A stretch of 64,000 bases of DNA from Xiphydria camelus (Eukaryota; Arthropoda; Insecta; Hymenoptera; Xiphydriidae): assembly GCA_963678675.1 (NCBI GenBank), contig OY783194.1:34698278-34762277 (forward strand), read 5' to 3'. The notes below the pieces were generated by a model, which saw only the letters and a list, made by a program, of their open reading frames with translations, searched no databases and had not been told where the DNA came from. Shown in pieces: positions 45,017 through 56,767 of this stretch. A program made the position numbers and the translations under genes. Position 1 is the stretch's first letter. Each line of letters begins with the position of its first letter.

Positions 45017-45235
45017 GTAAGGCTAAGCTTATTCGCCAGGATGGAAACTTCAATCATTATTATCTCATTATTCATGAACTTTTAGTCTACATGGACATAA
45101 GATTTTATTACTGGAAGAAAGTGTAATGTTTAAAAAGTATTACATAAGTATGAGCCAAAAGCTCATGTGTGGATAATGAGATAATAGGCATTCCAATTTC
45201 TTTCCTGGCAAGTAAATTTAATCTCACGTGATATG
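45015..45235. mobile_element. family C MITE, copy 3, back to back with copy 2
   Basis: A complete unit: ATGTAAGGCTAAGCTTATTC, GCCAGGATGGAAACTTCAAT, interior GTATTACATAAGTATGAGCC, right end TTTCTTTCCTGGCAAGTAAA, TTTAATCTCACGTGATAT. No spacer separates it from copy 2, so the junction (CTTTATACCATGTAAGGCT) is itself a palindromic joint of two ends. Confidence 0.8.
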
Positions 45236-45944
45236 TGGTATTTACCGAACGATCGTCGATGCTCTCAATCACGTTAGACACACCCTGAAATCAGCTCCGG
45301 CCGCATCGGTAAATAATCGAAAGCGCGGGGACGGGTCGCGCGAGTGCCGGCGAATTGACGTTCGGCAGGGTGTAAACAGACTAGCGGAGCGAGAAGCAGT
45401 GACAAGGTGAAAATGCAGTAATAAAAGCCGCACGCCCGCATCCCCCCGGCTTCGGCTGGCTCTCGCAATATCGATAAAAGCTTCGGTGTATTGTAAGCTC
45501 GCCGGCGAACGGAGCCACCGGTTTGAGGGAGTTTGTCATGGTATGGGAAAGCCATCAATTTCAATGGGCTTTGAAAACCGAACTACTTGTTGCATGCCTC
45601 CCCAGGCCCCCGAACGGTTCGCCCTCCTCTCGATGCGCGAGCCGATAGCTTCCCTCTGGAACGCGATGGGAGTGAATTGGCTCCGCGCTTCGACGTTGGA
45701 ACAACACACACGGCTCTGATTTTTCCGCCTCTCGTTATATTACGAGTATATGCGTATCGGCGTGGCGTTATTTCTCTTCCAATATTTGGTTTGAATCGAA
45801 TTCATGGCGACAGGCTTTTTATTTATTGCGCTGTGAAAAGTAAAGGAATGCGAAATAATTGTGCAGCGTAGCGATCATTTATAGAAGAATGATGCTTAAG
45901 TTGGGTACAAAATCTGTATCACTTGTAACATTTTGTCGTGCATG
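45236..45944. other. unassigned sequence
   Basis: No gene or repeat recognised. Confidence 0.3.
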
Positions 45945-46342
45945 CATTGAGAAAAAGGATGTTTCAAAATATAGCAATCAATCCCATAAAGTATGGGGGA
46001 AAAAATTGTTTTCTCTGATAAACTAATAATTAATTATTTTTAATTAAATTGAAATTAATTATTAATTCAATCGCAAACAATTTGATTTTTTCAAATAAAT
46101 TAAAAATTGATTAATATTAATTGATTTGTTTTTCTCTGGGTAAGAAAGTTATAAATTCGATTAAATATTACACTATATAGGACTGCATAGGATTTAATTT
46201 TATGTCCGATAGAAGTAAATTTTATACAGTATAGTATTTAACCGAATTCACAACTGCACTATCATCAGATTTCTTACCTGAATTTTTTTCCCGTACTTTC
46301 TGAGATTGATTGCTACATTTTGAAACATCATTTTTCTCAGTG
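45945..46342. mobile_element. CACTGAG-type MITE with an AT-rich insert in one arm
   Basis: The ends CATTGAGAAAAAGGATGTTT, CAAAATATAGCAATCAATC (left) and GATTGATTGCTACATTTTGA, AACATCATTTTTCTCAGTG (right) pair over about 60 bp. Pairing resumes further in: GTAAGAAAGTT, then GATTAAATATTACACTATAT, on the left against TATACAGTATAGTATTTAAC and TTTCTTAC on the right. Between these blocks the left arm contains about 125 bp of TAATTAATT-rich sequence (about 46015-46140) with no partner, which looks like an insertion or expansion. Confidence 0.75.
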
Positions 46343-47099
46343 GTCGAGATTCATCTTTGGTCGAGAGAGATAGCAATTTTTGTCCTACGAATGGAATAGA
46401 GTTTATACGCGCACCGTAACAATTTTGTCGAACGACTTGCAATTTATGAAAAGTCGTTCTCTCCACGATATCGCCAATCCGTCACTAACCCACTCTCGTA
46501 CGGATCCACCGCGATTGACAGTCTGTATCCGAAAGCCGCGAAGCGAATACGTGCTGATGGAAACAGGTGGGTGGAGGAGGAACGGAACGCGAGCGCGAGG
46601 GACCGCGCCGCAGCGCGCGTTCACCCCGCGTGATATCGAGGTATTTCCGCGGAGCTTCCGTTAATCACATATCCACACGTGAATGCTCACTGTTTGTTTA
46701 CCTACTGACGGCTCTAATGAATAGCAAAATCGAGCCGTCGCGTCGCGCTCGTTACGCGCCCCTGTACGCACTCTCCATTGACAAACTAGCCTGCCAATTA
46801 ACCGTACGGCGGGCGGTTAGGTTACCCGATCGCGTGTACACGACGTGGTCAACGGTGCACATGCCGTGACGCTCTCTTACTCGATTCCAGAACGACGTAA
46901 CATTGAATTTGTCACTGGAATCTATTATTTTTTAATTCATCGGACGATTTTCGGTTTTCTATTCGTTTTTCTCTCTTTTTTTTTTGACGCGGCATCAAAA
47001 GTTACCAGGAAATCTTATATATCGCGACAAAATTAATCAGAGGTTGAAACATTTTCTGAGATTAAAAAAATCAAAGAAATCTTGAGGTCCATTCCTTAT
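46343..47099. other. unassigned sequence
   Basis: No gene or repeat recognised. Confidence 0.3.
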
Positions 47100-47180
47100 A
47101 AAATGTTGTCAAAATTCGAAACCTCTCGAATCCATCGCTCGGCTATCACATTTCATGAATTTTTTCTCATTAACCTAGAC
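47100..47180 (+). repeat. family E fragment
   Basis: AAATTCGAAACCTCTCGAAT followed by ATTTCATGAATTTTTTCTCA matches the family E core at 7565-7640. Short and diverged. Confidence 0.4.
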
Positions 47181-48870
47181 AATTACTTACAGTCATTAAG
47201 TCGATATCTGGAACGAAGGAAATATAAAGTACCTATATTGGTAATATTTTCAATCGAAGGGCAGACGGCGAGTTATTTCCGAATCAACGATATTTCCGGT
47301 GATTGGAAAGCCACTCAGCCATTCGCTGAACCCTTCAAAGAGTGGCACATACCCCTCCGTCCTCGAGAAAGAAGAGAGATGTGTTAATTTTCCTCGTTCG
47401 CAAACTTCCTTTCACCCCGCACCAATACTTTCCTCCCTCTTTCACTCGATATCCGGACTTTTATATTTACAAGGCATCGAGGAACGTCGGCGAAGGGTGC
47501 GGCGACGACGGTGAACAGGGGAAAGGGGAGTCGCGCGTCGTTCGCCCTCCTTCGGATATTCTTTCGATATCGAGGGGAATCTTTAAGTGGCTCCGGCGCA
47601 GCAACAGGTTGTAAATCCGTTTTTTAAGGGATCCACCGCCGCCACCGTTCGGTTTGAGGTCGCGAGGGTAAAGGGAACTCCTTCGGGAGAACCTAACCTC
47701 CCCCTCCCGTCCCTCCCATCGCCGTCTAGACGCGGGCCAGCCGACCTTTGCACGTTTTCCAATCACGCCATTTCCTTCCCCGGGACGGGACACGGTTGTA
47801 CGCCGCGAGGGTGCGCGAAGGAAGAAAGAGATTTCCCGCTATTGGAAATTCGTAGGTCGGGGTCTCTCCCCCGCGTGCCGAGAGGGTGCGGGAATGGAAT
47901 TCGAGGACGCGCGTCCGCGTGCCCCTCGTGTAGTTCCTCATTTTTTAAGAAAAAATTGTGGGAAATTCTTCATCAACTTTATGAAATATATCATTTATAC
48001 TAAACAAAAATTTTCGACGTATCGATATGATTAAATATTCAAAAAAAAACAGCGGAAAAATCCATCTCGCGCGTCGATTTCACGTTCGATCGCGACGACG
48101 TTGCGGGTCGCCTCTTAATTCGCAGGGCAATTCGCCTGGACAATGACCATGAAATGACGTCAAACTAGCCGTGGTGACTTGACCGACAAATTACGCGGAA
48201 TGATCGTGAAGAAATGGGGAATCCTATACGTACCGACGCGATGGTAGTGGTCGGATCCGTCGGTTGTGGGACCGGATGCCGGGCAATCATTTATTTTATA
48301 TTAATCATACTTAAGCAGGAAGGGGTGAGGAAGGGAGGGGGGGAGGGAGTTTGGAAGGGAGGGTTAGGCCGAGCTGGAAGGTGGAATAAAGAATTCGTGC
48401 GGTATCCCGGCTCATGCCTTCGGTTTCGAGTCCGTCGTAGAGTCGCGGTGCATGTCATTAGCCGTGATGGGGCCCCCGGATGCCCTCTGTACGGGAGAAG
48501 GAGGAAGCCGCCTTCACGGACGACGTGTACGTGGATTGACAAATCCTGTATACGCGTATACACGTGGTCCCGGCCATTGTTGCGCGACTGTCGTGCGTTC
48601 CCTTCCTTTCGAACACCTCCGCTTCTTGTCATTATATGACTGTCCTCGAAGGAGGAAGCCGTCAACGGATTCGAGGCCTTTCGATCTCGTTTCGTGTTCA
48701 GTGTCCGCGATGCGCCGGAGAGACAATGAGGGGAGGGAGGAAACCGCAAGTTCCTACGTTTTTACGTTTCTTCGTGTAACCGGACGTATATGAGTACTTA
48801 TAAGTCAAATTATTGAATGGGGTAAAAAAGGAATGTCTAGTCGAAAAAAATCTTCACTAAATTAAGGATA
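47181..48870. other. unassigned sequence
   Basis: Frames of 138-152 codons at 47587-48003 and 48214-48749 overlap on opposite strands and are motif-free. No gene supported. Confidence 0.35.
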
Positions 48871-49012
48871 GGTATACCATAAGAGGCTAAACTTATTCGC
48901 CAGGAAAGAAACTTCAATCGCTATTATCTCATTATCCATGAACTTTCGGCCTACATCGATAGAAGACTTTATTGTAGATAAAATGTAATTTTCAAAAAAG
49001 TATTACACAAAC
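48871..49012 (+). mobile_element. family C MITE, truncated copy 4
   Basis: Matches the left two thirds of family C: AAGAGGCTAAACTTATTCGC, CAGGAAAGAAACTTCAATCG, TATTATCTCATTATCCATGA, and AAAAAAGTATTACACAA. It then stops, and the right terminus is missing. Confidence 0.8.
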
Positions 49013-51514
49013 ACATGTGTAACATGTGTGTCCAGCTATTTGGGTAGTTGCCTTTCCCGACTTCCCGAATTCGTACCTCCTCCCGTCGAAGGGTGAAGCG
49101 CGCGACGGAATTATCGAAACGAATTATATCGCTCGTCGAGGTGAGCTTCTCGAAAGCGAGGCACCGACAATAGGTGGTACCGGCGTGGTAGGCGTACTAC
49201 CGACCACTCCGAGTGCGGAGTACGACCTGTTATTTGCCCGCTTGATCTACAACCGGCCACGTCCAGTGTTCGCCTGCTCACCGCAGTGGAAGACTCGCGC
49301 GTCTCGCTATTTGTCCGTTGCCGGCCGCGATACCGCGGGGCTGCTTCTTCAGGGACGCTTGTGAAGCGCCGCGAGTCTCGGTCGTTAGCCCGCCCCGGTG
49401 ATCAGGGCGCCCGCCGCGGCTCCGAGATCGCGGGGCGAACACGAAGGCGGTACCCCGACAACGAGTTCGATCGGGACTTCTCCCGCGAAACCGGTCGTTA
49501 TCCGCGGTTATTGATCGGCCCTCGTTAACGCCGGCTATTTGTTTTGCCGAGTGTGAGAACCGGAACCACCTTCGGCTCGCTCGCTCGCTCTTCATTCGTT
49601 GCACACCGGCGCGTAAAAAGTTTGAAAACATTCACGTTTCTTTCCAACAAACCACATTTCCGTTCTGACATTTCCCGAAAAACTCTCTGTCGATCCGATT
49701 TTCCTTCGCATACGACCGTTGTTGGAGTATAAATTTTGATCGGCTTCCCCGTCAAAACCCCGGCAACGACTCACGACTGCTACAACCGCGTATGGTCTGA
49801 ATGTAGAAGAACCCTTAGCGCGAAGGCGTCCCCGAAGAAGAAAAAACGCGTCGTCCGGAGAAAAGAGGGATACTCGGGGTCCCGCGCATACGCGTATACG
49901 TACAGGAGACAACGTCAGGGCGGAAGTAATTTCCGAGATGAGCGAGAGGCGACTCGTAATAGTGGTTGAACAGTCAAAGTGGGGTCATTTCGACATATAG
50001 CGCGCGCAACGAAGAGACGGCGCGCGGGAGGTCATATCCTGTCCACCCCGCGGCTCCTCGGTACGCGCATTGAACATCGAGAGAAGGGCAATTTCGTGTA
50101 CAAAGAAGCGATGCAAAGTGGCCGAGCGGCTAAGGGCAACGAGAAGGACGGACGAATGGTGTTTGTATTTATCCGGATAGGCTTCACCTCTCCGTCTTCA
50201 CACGCCGCGAGATTTCTACTCCAGTTACGCTAGGCAGCTATACGTGCCCCCCCCCCCCCCCCCTCGATTCCAGTAGGAAGACCGCAGCCCTTATCGGCTT
50301 CGGCCGATCTCCCTTGTCTTCCGTACTCATCCCCCCTCCAGAGAGAGCCTCGTAACGCCAGTTTCCGCGCTCCGCGCATTACTTAGCCGCCCAGGCATTC
50401 GACTGTCCTGGAATTGCCCTGTCATAATTAGGCACGTCTAATTCACGTGGAAATAATGTTTTTTTAACGCTCGCCCGGACCCCCGTACGCACCTCAACCA
50501 CCGCGCGTCAGCGTCAGATACGGATCGCGGTTTCGCCGTGAACAATTACCAGGACCGACTCTCGCAGCGAGCGCACGACTCGTAGCGGTACGGAGTCCCG
50601 GCCCGAATTGTTTACTTATACCGACGCGCGTACGATCCGAGTACAAATCCGGTCGATGCCGCTTCCTTTGTTCGCTCCTTCGCGATGGGTCAAGCCGAGC
50701 ACACGGCTCTTCATCGCGCGCACGGCTAGACGCGCGGGGTACGCGTTCGTATTCGTTTGCGTTTCGGTTTGCCTTTGCGTTTTAACGGCGCGCCGCCGTA
50801 ATTACGGCATTAACGAGCGGTTCGCGCGGATTCTCCGCGTAACGAATGAACGACCCGTACCGTGACTCGTTCTTCTCGCGGCGACCGCGGCGGGACGGAG
50901 AGCGCGGGCGCGGCGCACTGCCCGATACGCGCGGCGTGACACGCAGCTCGGTCGGCGCGGGGGTGTCGAGAATTTTCATCGCGACGATCGACGAAGTGAC
51001 AGGCGTGAGGGGACAGGACGAGAGATAAGGCCGCGTTGGATTGAGAGAAACGCGCGCGTAAAAGTGCTTTCATTGACGGTGGTGTGTATACGCGCGTATA
51101 AATATATGTAGGTACACATATATATACGTATCCACTCGCGGCAGACAATGGGTATTAAAATATTACGTAAAACTCTGGCTATAAATGCGAACCCATAAAG
51201 CAGCCTTTAACAAGTCATGTTCAGCACCATATCGCGTACGCGAGAATCGCTTCCTTCCTTGCGAAACCTATAAAAACATCAGCAGTGAGAATGGCCGCTC
51301 GAAGGATCGTTACATCTTCCTCGTTAATACTCCGAGCCAGTGCCTTTTCGATACGGCGTCGTACTAATTAGTTCCCGACGTTGAATGCGCCGGTGAACCC
51401 ACTTGGAACCTAGCGTTTCTTCCAGCGCCGAGCGTCGCTTCGTACTGCCCCCACCGCCGTTGAAAGCGTTTCGGGGCGGGCACGCGTGGTGAACCGTTTT
51501 TTATCGACTCTTTA
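49013..51514. other. unassigned CpG-rich sequence
   Basis: A C homopolymer of about 17 lies at 50247-50263. At 50108-50130 the string GTGGCCGAGCGGCTAAGG resembles a tRNA A box, but no B box follows. No gene supported. Confidence 0.35.
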
Positions 51515-51736
51515 TACGCTGAGAAAAAAATGCAGTAGATTTGACTAAAGCGGCGGTTACGGGTGGGGAATGCAGATTTCATTATATTTGGACTAACAAT
51601 TGACTCGAATGGACTACAGCCATACAGCCTGTTTCCTTCAAATAGTCATTAATCGCTATAACCGAATTTATTAGTTGAAGCAAATATAATATATCTGCAT
51701 TCCCCTTCACGTAAACGCCGCTTTAATCGAATGTAA
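51515..51736. mobile_element. family D MITE, copy 2
   Basis: The left end is TACGCTGAGAAAAAAATGCA. The arms GACTAAAGCGGCGGTTACGG, GTGGGGAATGCAGAT and ATCTGCATTCCCC, TTCACGTAAACGCCGCTTTA pair closely. The interior ATTGACTCGAATGGACTACA and TGTTTCCTTCAAATAG is in inverted orientation to copies 1 and 3. The right CAGTG end is not visible. Confidence 0.75.
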
Positions 51737-51987
51737 GGTGAATGTTCCAATAACTAACCAAATCCTCAAATATCTCTTTATTAACTTATCGTATATTGTT
51801 CACGTGAATATCTTTATTATCCCTTTTATTTAGGTAACTATTTCTGTTAATAGAAGGCAAATCAACGTTATAATTTTATTAATAGAACTAAATATATAAA
51901 CGGTTAGGGTTTGAGCTTAACTGATTAGGAATTGAGACCCTTATGTACCTTATCATTTTATTTTCTCACAATTAGTGTACCTACATA

Positions 51988-52199
51988 CACTGAGAAAAAA
52001 ACTTACTTGATCGAAATAAACGTGCCTTTGGATAGTCCCAAGAGCGTATTTATTCGATTTAAATGAATATCGGTTGGACGCAAATATTAGATTATTGAAT
52101 TAATTAGATGTTATTTGAATCAAATCGATATCCATAAATACACTCTTGGGACTATCCAAAGGCACGTTTATTTCGATCAAGTACATTTTTGTCTCAGTG
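51988..52199. mobile_element. CACTGAG-ended MITE with about 65-bp perfect-like TIRs (family G)
   Basis: A 212-bp element from CACTGAGAAAAAAACTTACT to AGTACATTTTTGTCTCAGTG, with TA directly outside both ends. The arms (TTGATCGAAATAAACGTGCC, TTTGGATAGTCCCAAGAG and complements) are almost identical, which makes this the youngest-looking copy in the window. No coding capacity. Confidence 0.85.
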
Positions 52200-53119
52200 T
52201 ACGCTCGAAAAATAATCAGGCTCCAGATTGACTTCTCATTTGATCTCCCGAATGGTTATAAATTTACATATATTCAGACCACTTCGTCCATCCTCGATCC
52301 TCATCCTTCCATCATCCTCCGACCAATTGAGTCGCGCGTCACCTTCGATCTCGCTTCCGTTCGCCCTATACGTCGGCGCGTCTCGCCGCGATTTCCCGGA
52401 AGGTAACAAGTGGTTAACCGTAACCGCGGTAGTCTGGGGCGCGGAGGGTGTTTATAAGAAGATAAAGGTTACGTTTGATCCCGAGTCACGAGCACCTTTA
52501 TACGCGCCTTCCAGGAACAGGCCGCGCCGCCGGGACGACGCGGCACGGTTAATGGCATGAATTGACATAAAATTATTGTGTTTTGTCAAGAGGGGAGATG
52601 ACAAGTCGCTTTCTGATACGTGACTCCGGGACAATGCGTCGTTTTTGCCCTGTCAACGGGCTCCGTGAACCAATCGCGCGGCCTGTCACCGGTCACAATC
52701 GGCCAATGATGCGTTCACCGCGTCCCACCGGCGGCGGCGACGCTGCCGGTTGAAGAAAAAAAATGACGAAAACGGCTCCTGTAACGATAAAGGATTATTC
52801 TCTGTGTAACGTCGAGGAATAGCGCAGCAACGCCCCACTGCGACGAGGAGTAGGGCTCACGACGGTCGACTGCCGTCAGCAACTGCGTCACGCGTGCGTG
52901 CGTGACCGTGATTCGATATCGTAGATCAACTCGCGTAACGCACCGCGAGCGTGTATTATTATATCGAAGGTAGACTGGATGTGCGAGCGATAAAAATTGA
53001 ATCTGGCTGTACTTTGTTGTTTTATTTATCGAATACGAGGTGCGTAGTTTGAGATTCAGGGTATAAAAATTCTTTATTTCAATAAATATGTAATTTTCGG
53101 AATAAGAACGAAAAAATAC
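52200..53119. other. unassigned sequence
   Basis: No gene or repeat recognised. Confidence 0.3.
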
Positions 53120-53300
53120 GAAAAGGTCGAGCGATCAATTCCATCGATTTCGACAAAATATCATGCGAAAAACGAAATTTCTGGAATCGATTTTTCGATG
53201 ACCCTATTCGATGTATTTTTTCACGCTGATTACGAAAAACAAGGTTATTAGGTCGACATCTTGAAGAAACTATGAAATATCAGCGATTTTATGCACGAGA
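53120..53300 (+). repeat. family E diverged repeat
   Basis: An inverted half (GGTCGAGCGATCAATTCCAT) is followed by a direct half (CGAAATTTCTGGAATCGATT, GATGTATTTTTTCACGCTGA, TATCAGCGATTTTATGC), the same organisation as at 7245 and 31540. Confidence 0.55.
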
Positions 53301-53747
53301 CATTTTTCTTTCCTCAGAAAGTACCTAACTGGTATTTCTGATATTCTTGGAAAAGTACATCATTAAGGTGATCAAGAGTTCAATTCCATAACAAATGATA
53401 CAGTCAGCTGCAATCATATTTTATCGGAGCACCACACTCGTGCTGTATACGTAAATACAGGTTATCGATGAAGGGACGAGTCGTCGCGGGGAGAAGGACG
53501 GATCGTACGACTATTCAGAATGCTCGGCTCGCGCCGTAATTCGATTAACTTACGTGAAAATGTGCTCGTTTGTAGCGCGCATATATAATAAATGAAATCT
53601 TCTGCATAGTAATTCCATCCGGAATACGAAAGTAGAGGATACGCCGCCGGGGGTGGTGCAGGCGGCGGCGGCAACGGCGATGGTGGTAGTGGTGGTGGTG
53701 GTGGTGGCGCGATACCGACATCGGTACATGGGGCGAGTGGACGTAGC

Positions 53748-53781
<34 letters not shown>

Positions 53782-55015
53782 CGAAGGGACGCGGAGATAG
53801 AGAAGGCACGGAGGAGGAGGATTAAAAATGTAATCCAATAATAACGTGTCTCCGGCGCGTACGTAAGTACGCGAGCACACACGACTCTCGCGAATACACG
53901 CGCGCGTTACATAACCATCCGCACATCCCATGTACATATCTATCCATAGAACGATGTCCCACCGCGCCACGAATCTATCTCTAGGCTACACCACGGTGGG
54001 GGTGGGTCTTGAGGTGGTGAAAATATTACGATGTCCGCTGCTACCGGATGGCCGCGGAATGGGAAAAGGGGAAGGAGTGGTGAGGGGGGTCGGAGTCCAT
54101 TAGCAGACCGGTGAGGATGTGTGCGATTACACACCCCCGACAGCCCCACTCAATAATGCATCATCCCTCGCCTCTCCTCGTCTCCAGTCCACACCACGTA
54201 TGACCACTCTCGGAGTCGCCTCCTTGCCATCGTCCCTTCCGTCCCCTCCCCCCATCCCCCTCCTCATTCGCCCGTTTCGTCGTACCGCCCGGGTGCTTAT
54301 TACCGCCGCGGCTTTGATTTGTAAAGGGTGGAGGGACGAAGAGAGAGAAAGATAGCGGGCGCGAGGGAAAGAGAGAGGCAGCAGTGAAAGCTCCGTCTTT
54401 CAAAGAGAGAGCTCCGTGCGGCGCGCGCGCGCCCCCGTGCTTTCATCATACATACGATCCGACGCGAACTTGCAGTCTGAAAACGCCTACCGATGTTGGA
54501 AAGATGTTCCGCTGGATGCGGAGGAGCGGACGGACGCATAGACGTGGCAAAGAGCGCGCGGCGAACGACGCGGGGGTCGGGGGAGGTCATTTCTGCATGA
54601 TCTTTGACGGTCGAACTGGTCCAGAACTCGTTTCAGTCGCGCCGGGACGGATTTATGCGCGCAAGGGTATATGTAACGTGTATAGATACGAATTGCTAGA
54701 ATTATGTATGAAATGATACTGGAGGAATACTTGGTGCACCTGACTATATATATCTACGGAGTCGTTCACCTGGGGGAAAGTTCGGGAGAGATCCCTTCGC
54801 CACACTCGCTGCCCTGCAACTCCCCCGCGCGCGGATTAGCGGATAATCTGTACCGGAATGAGAATTTGTTGAGAGAAATGCGGAAATACTAATCTCTCGA
54901 TGAGAGAGAGAACCGCACGGATACCTACTCGTACTCGCTCATCGGAGACCACGCGGTTTCCGGTTAAACCGAGGTTGTGACCCATGTACAGAGAGAGTTA
55001 CCGTTTTCGTACGTA
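53301..55015. other. unassigned sequence with GGT/GGC and GA microsatellites
   Basis: A GGT/GGC triplet tract (53646-53708) and a GA run (53757-53782) are close together. Histidine- and arginine-rich frames across them are artefacts. No gene supported. Confidence 0.4.
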
Positions 55016-55284
55016 CACTGATAATGAGAGAAATAACTTGGTTAAAAATGACAAAACACATCAGGTTAAGCGAGTTCAGTTACTCTAACCAAAACATTAG
55101 TGAGTTGAATCAAATAATTAGTTATTCCAATTACACGTTTAGTCATTCTAACTATATGTCTAGTTATTCTAAGCAGAAAATGGTCAGTCTAACCAAACAG
55201 ATGGAGAGAATCCATATTTTACCAAACGATTTGGTTATGGTTACCAGGATTTTGGTTAGATCGACCAGGTTATTTTTCTCGGTG
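55016..55284 (-). mobile_element. family A MITE, complete copy
   Basis: The ends CACTGATAATGAGAGAAATA and TTATTTTTCTCGGTG border the family A interior in minus orientation (AAAAATGACAAAACACATCA, TTCTAACTATATGTCTAGTT, ACCAAACAGATGGAGAGAAT, ATTTTACCAAACG). TA precedes the left end. About 269 bp, slightly longer than the 25899 copy. Confidence 0.85.
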
Positions 55285-56536
55285 AAGATTACGCTGCATT
55301 CTTTAGAGCGTTCTTCCGGGTCGAATGACTCGAAGTATGATAACTACAGGAATGAGACGAGATTTTCTAATCCGTTTCCAAAGATCGTCGTAAAAACCTT
55401 GGAATCATATATATTTTCACATAGGTATATTATATTTCCGATCGCATAATCAACGCTTTCATCTTTGGAAATAATTCCTAGAGAGAGTCTCTCTCTTTCC
55501 CACCAAACCTCCCGATTAACAGCGTTACACCCGAGACGCGTCTCCTCGCGTCATCCCTCCCCATGTTCTCGCCACCCCTCGCGCGGCGTCGCCACGGCGA
55601 AACACATTTTCTCCGCGTCTCCCCGAGGGCCTCTCCTTTGTCTTTCATCTTTCGGCATCGAAGCACCCCCTCCTCCCCCTGTTCCGCGCGCGTATCCAAT
55701 CAATCCCGCGTCCCGAAGAGCAGAAGCAGGCGCGACAGGACCGCGCGCGGCCAACACCTCGTGACTTATAATCGCATTTCTCGCTGTCCCACCCCGCGAC
55801 AAAACCGACCCTCCGCTAATGGCCGCTGGTAAAGCTTTTAGCTAACCGAGGTCCGCGCGCCGTTCGCCTGTCTCTGATCTATTCCTCGGCTAATCTGCTG
55901 ATTATACGCGACCGGCGCCCGGCCATCCGTTATTGGCAAGCGGAACGCCGTCGGGAGCCGCCGTCGTTCGGGAAAATCGCGGAAATGTGTTTTCGGAAAG
56001 TCGTTCGAGCGTTTAACGGGCGGTGCTTCGGCGGGACCAATGAGGTGACGAATTAAATTGCCTCGAAGGACGCTTCGCCGCATATTTAAGAGGGGTTCGA
56101 GAGAAATCCCGAAGTTTCGACCCCCGCCCCCCTCCTCCGAAGAGATCTCGGTTTTACCTCGTCTCCTTTTCGGTCTCGTCGACTTTCTCGAGCGTCGACG
56201 GATATCGCCCCGCGCCGTTGCGAGACCCCGGACAATTACTCCGCATCGATAACATCGGGAGAATTAACCTACTATCACTTTGGTTCGCTGCAAGTTATGT
56301 TTCAGCACGTGGGAAAATAGAGTCCCCACGCGCGCGCACAAGTAGCGTTCGCAACGCGGTGCCGCTGTGCGAAGAAGGTTGCCCAATGATCGTCCGATAG
56401 CGGTTCGAGATCGTTGGAAACCCACTTTTCCACGAACCGCGCTCGGTTGTGAATTCTCATTAGCCGTGAAGAACTCGAAGAGACGCGTATCATCGACCTG
56501 TTCGTTCTACGTCTATCCGATCGCTTCGCTCCTATA
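55285..56536. other. unassigned CpG-rich sequence
   Basis: No gene or repeat recognised. The 99-codon frame at 55465-55764 is proline- and serine-rich and motif-free. Confidence 0.35.
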
Positions 56537-56767
56537 ACTGGGAGAAAGAAAAAGTGGTATATTTTCAATTAGATCAGCGTTTACGGGTGGGAAAATGCAG
56601 AATTTGTTACTGCGACTGATAAATTTGGTTATAACGAGTAACGACTGTTTGAAGGAAACAGACTGTAGTCCATTCGAGTGAATTGCTAGTCCAAGTAACT
56701 CGATCTGCATTCCACCACACGTAACCACCGACTCGGTCAAAATTACTACATTTTTTTCTCTCGGCGT
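56537..56767. mobile_element. family D MITE, copy 3
   Basis: Left end ACTGGGAGAAAGAAA, right end TTTTTTTCTCTCGGCGTA. The interior GAATTTGTTACTGCGACTGA, TAAATTTGGTTATAACGAGT and GTTTGAAGGAAACAGACTGT aligns closely with copy 1 (1531-1755), in the same orientation. Confidence 0.8.

Noticed and set aside
50108..50180. tRNA-like A box GTGGCCGAGCGGCTAAGG, resembling tRNA-Ser or tRNA-Leu
   Set aside because: No B box, anticodon arm or acceptor pairing follows.
53545..53970. Histidine-rich 141-codon frame
   Set aside because: It translates the GGT/GGC and GA microsatellites at 53646-53782.
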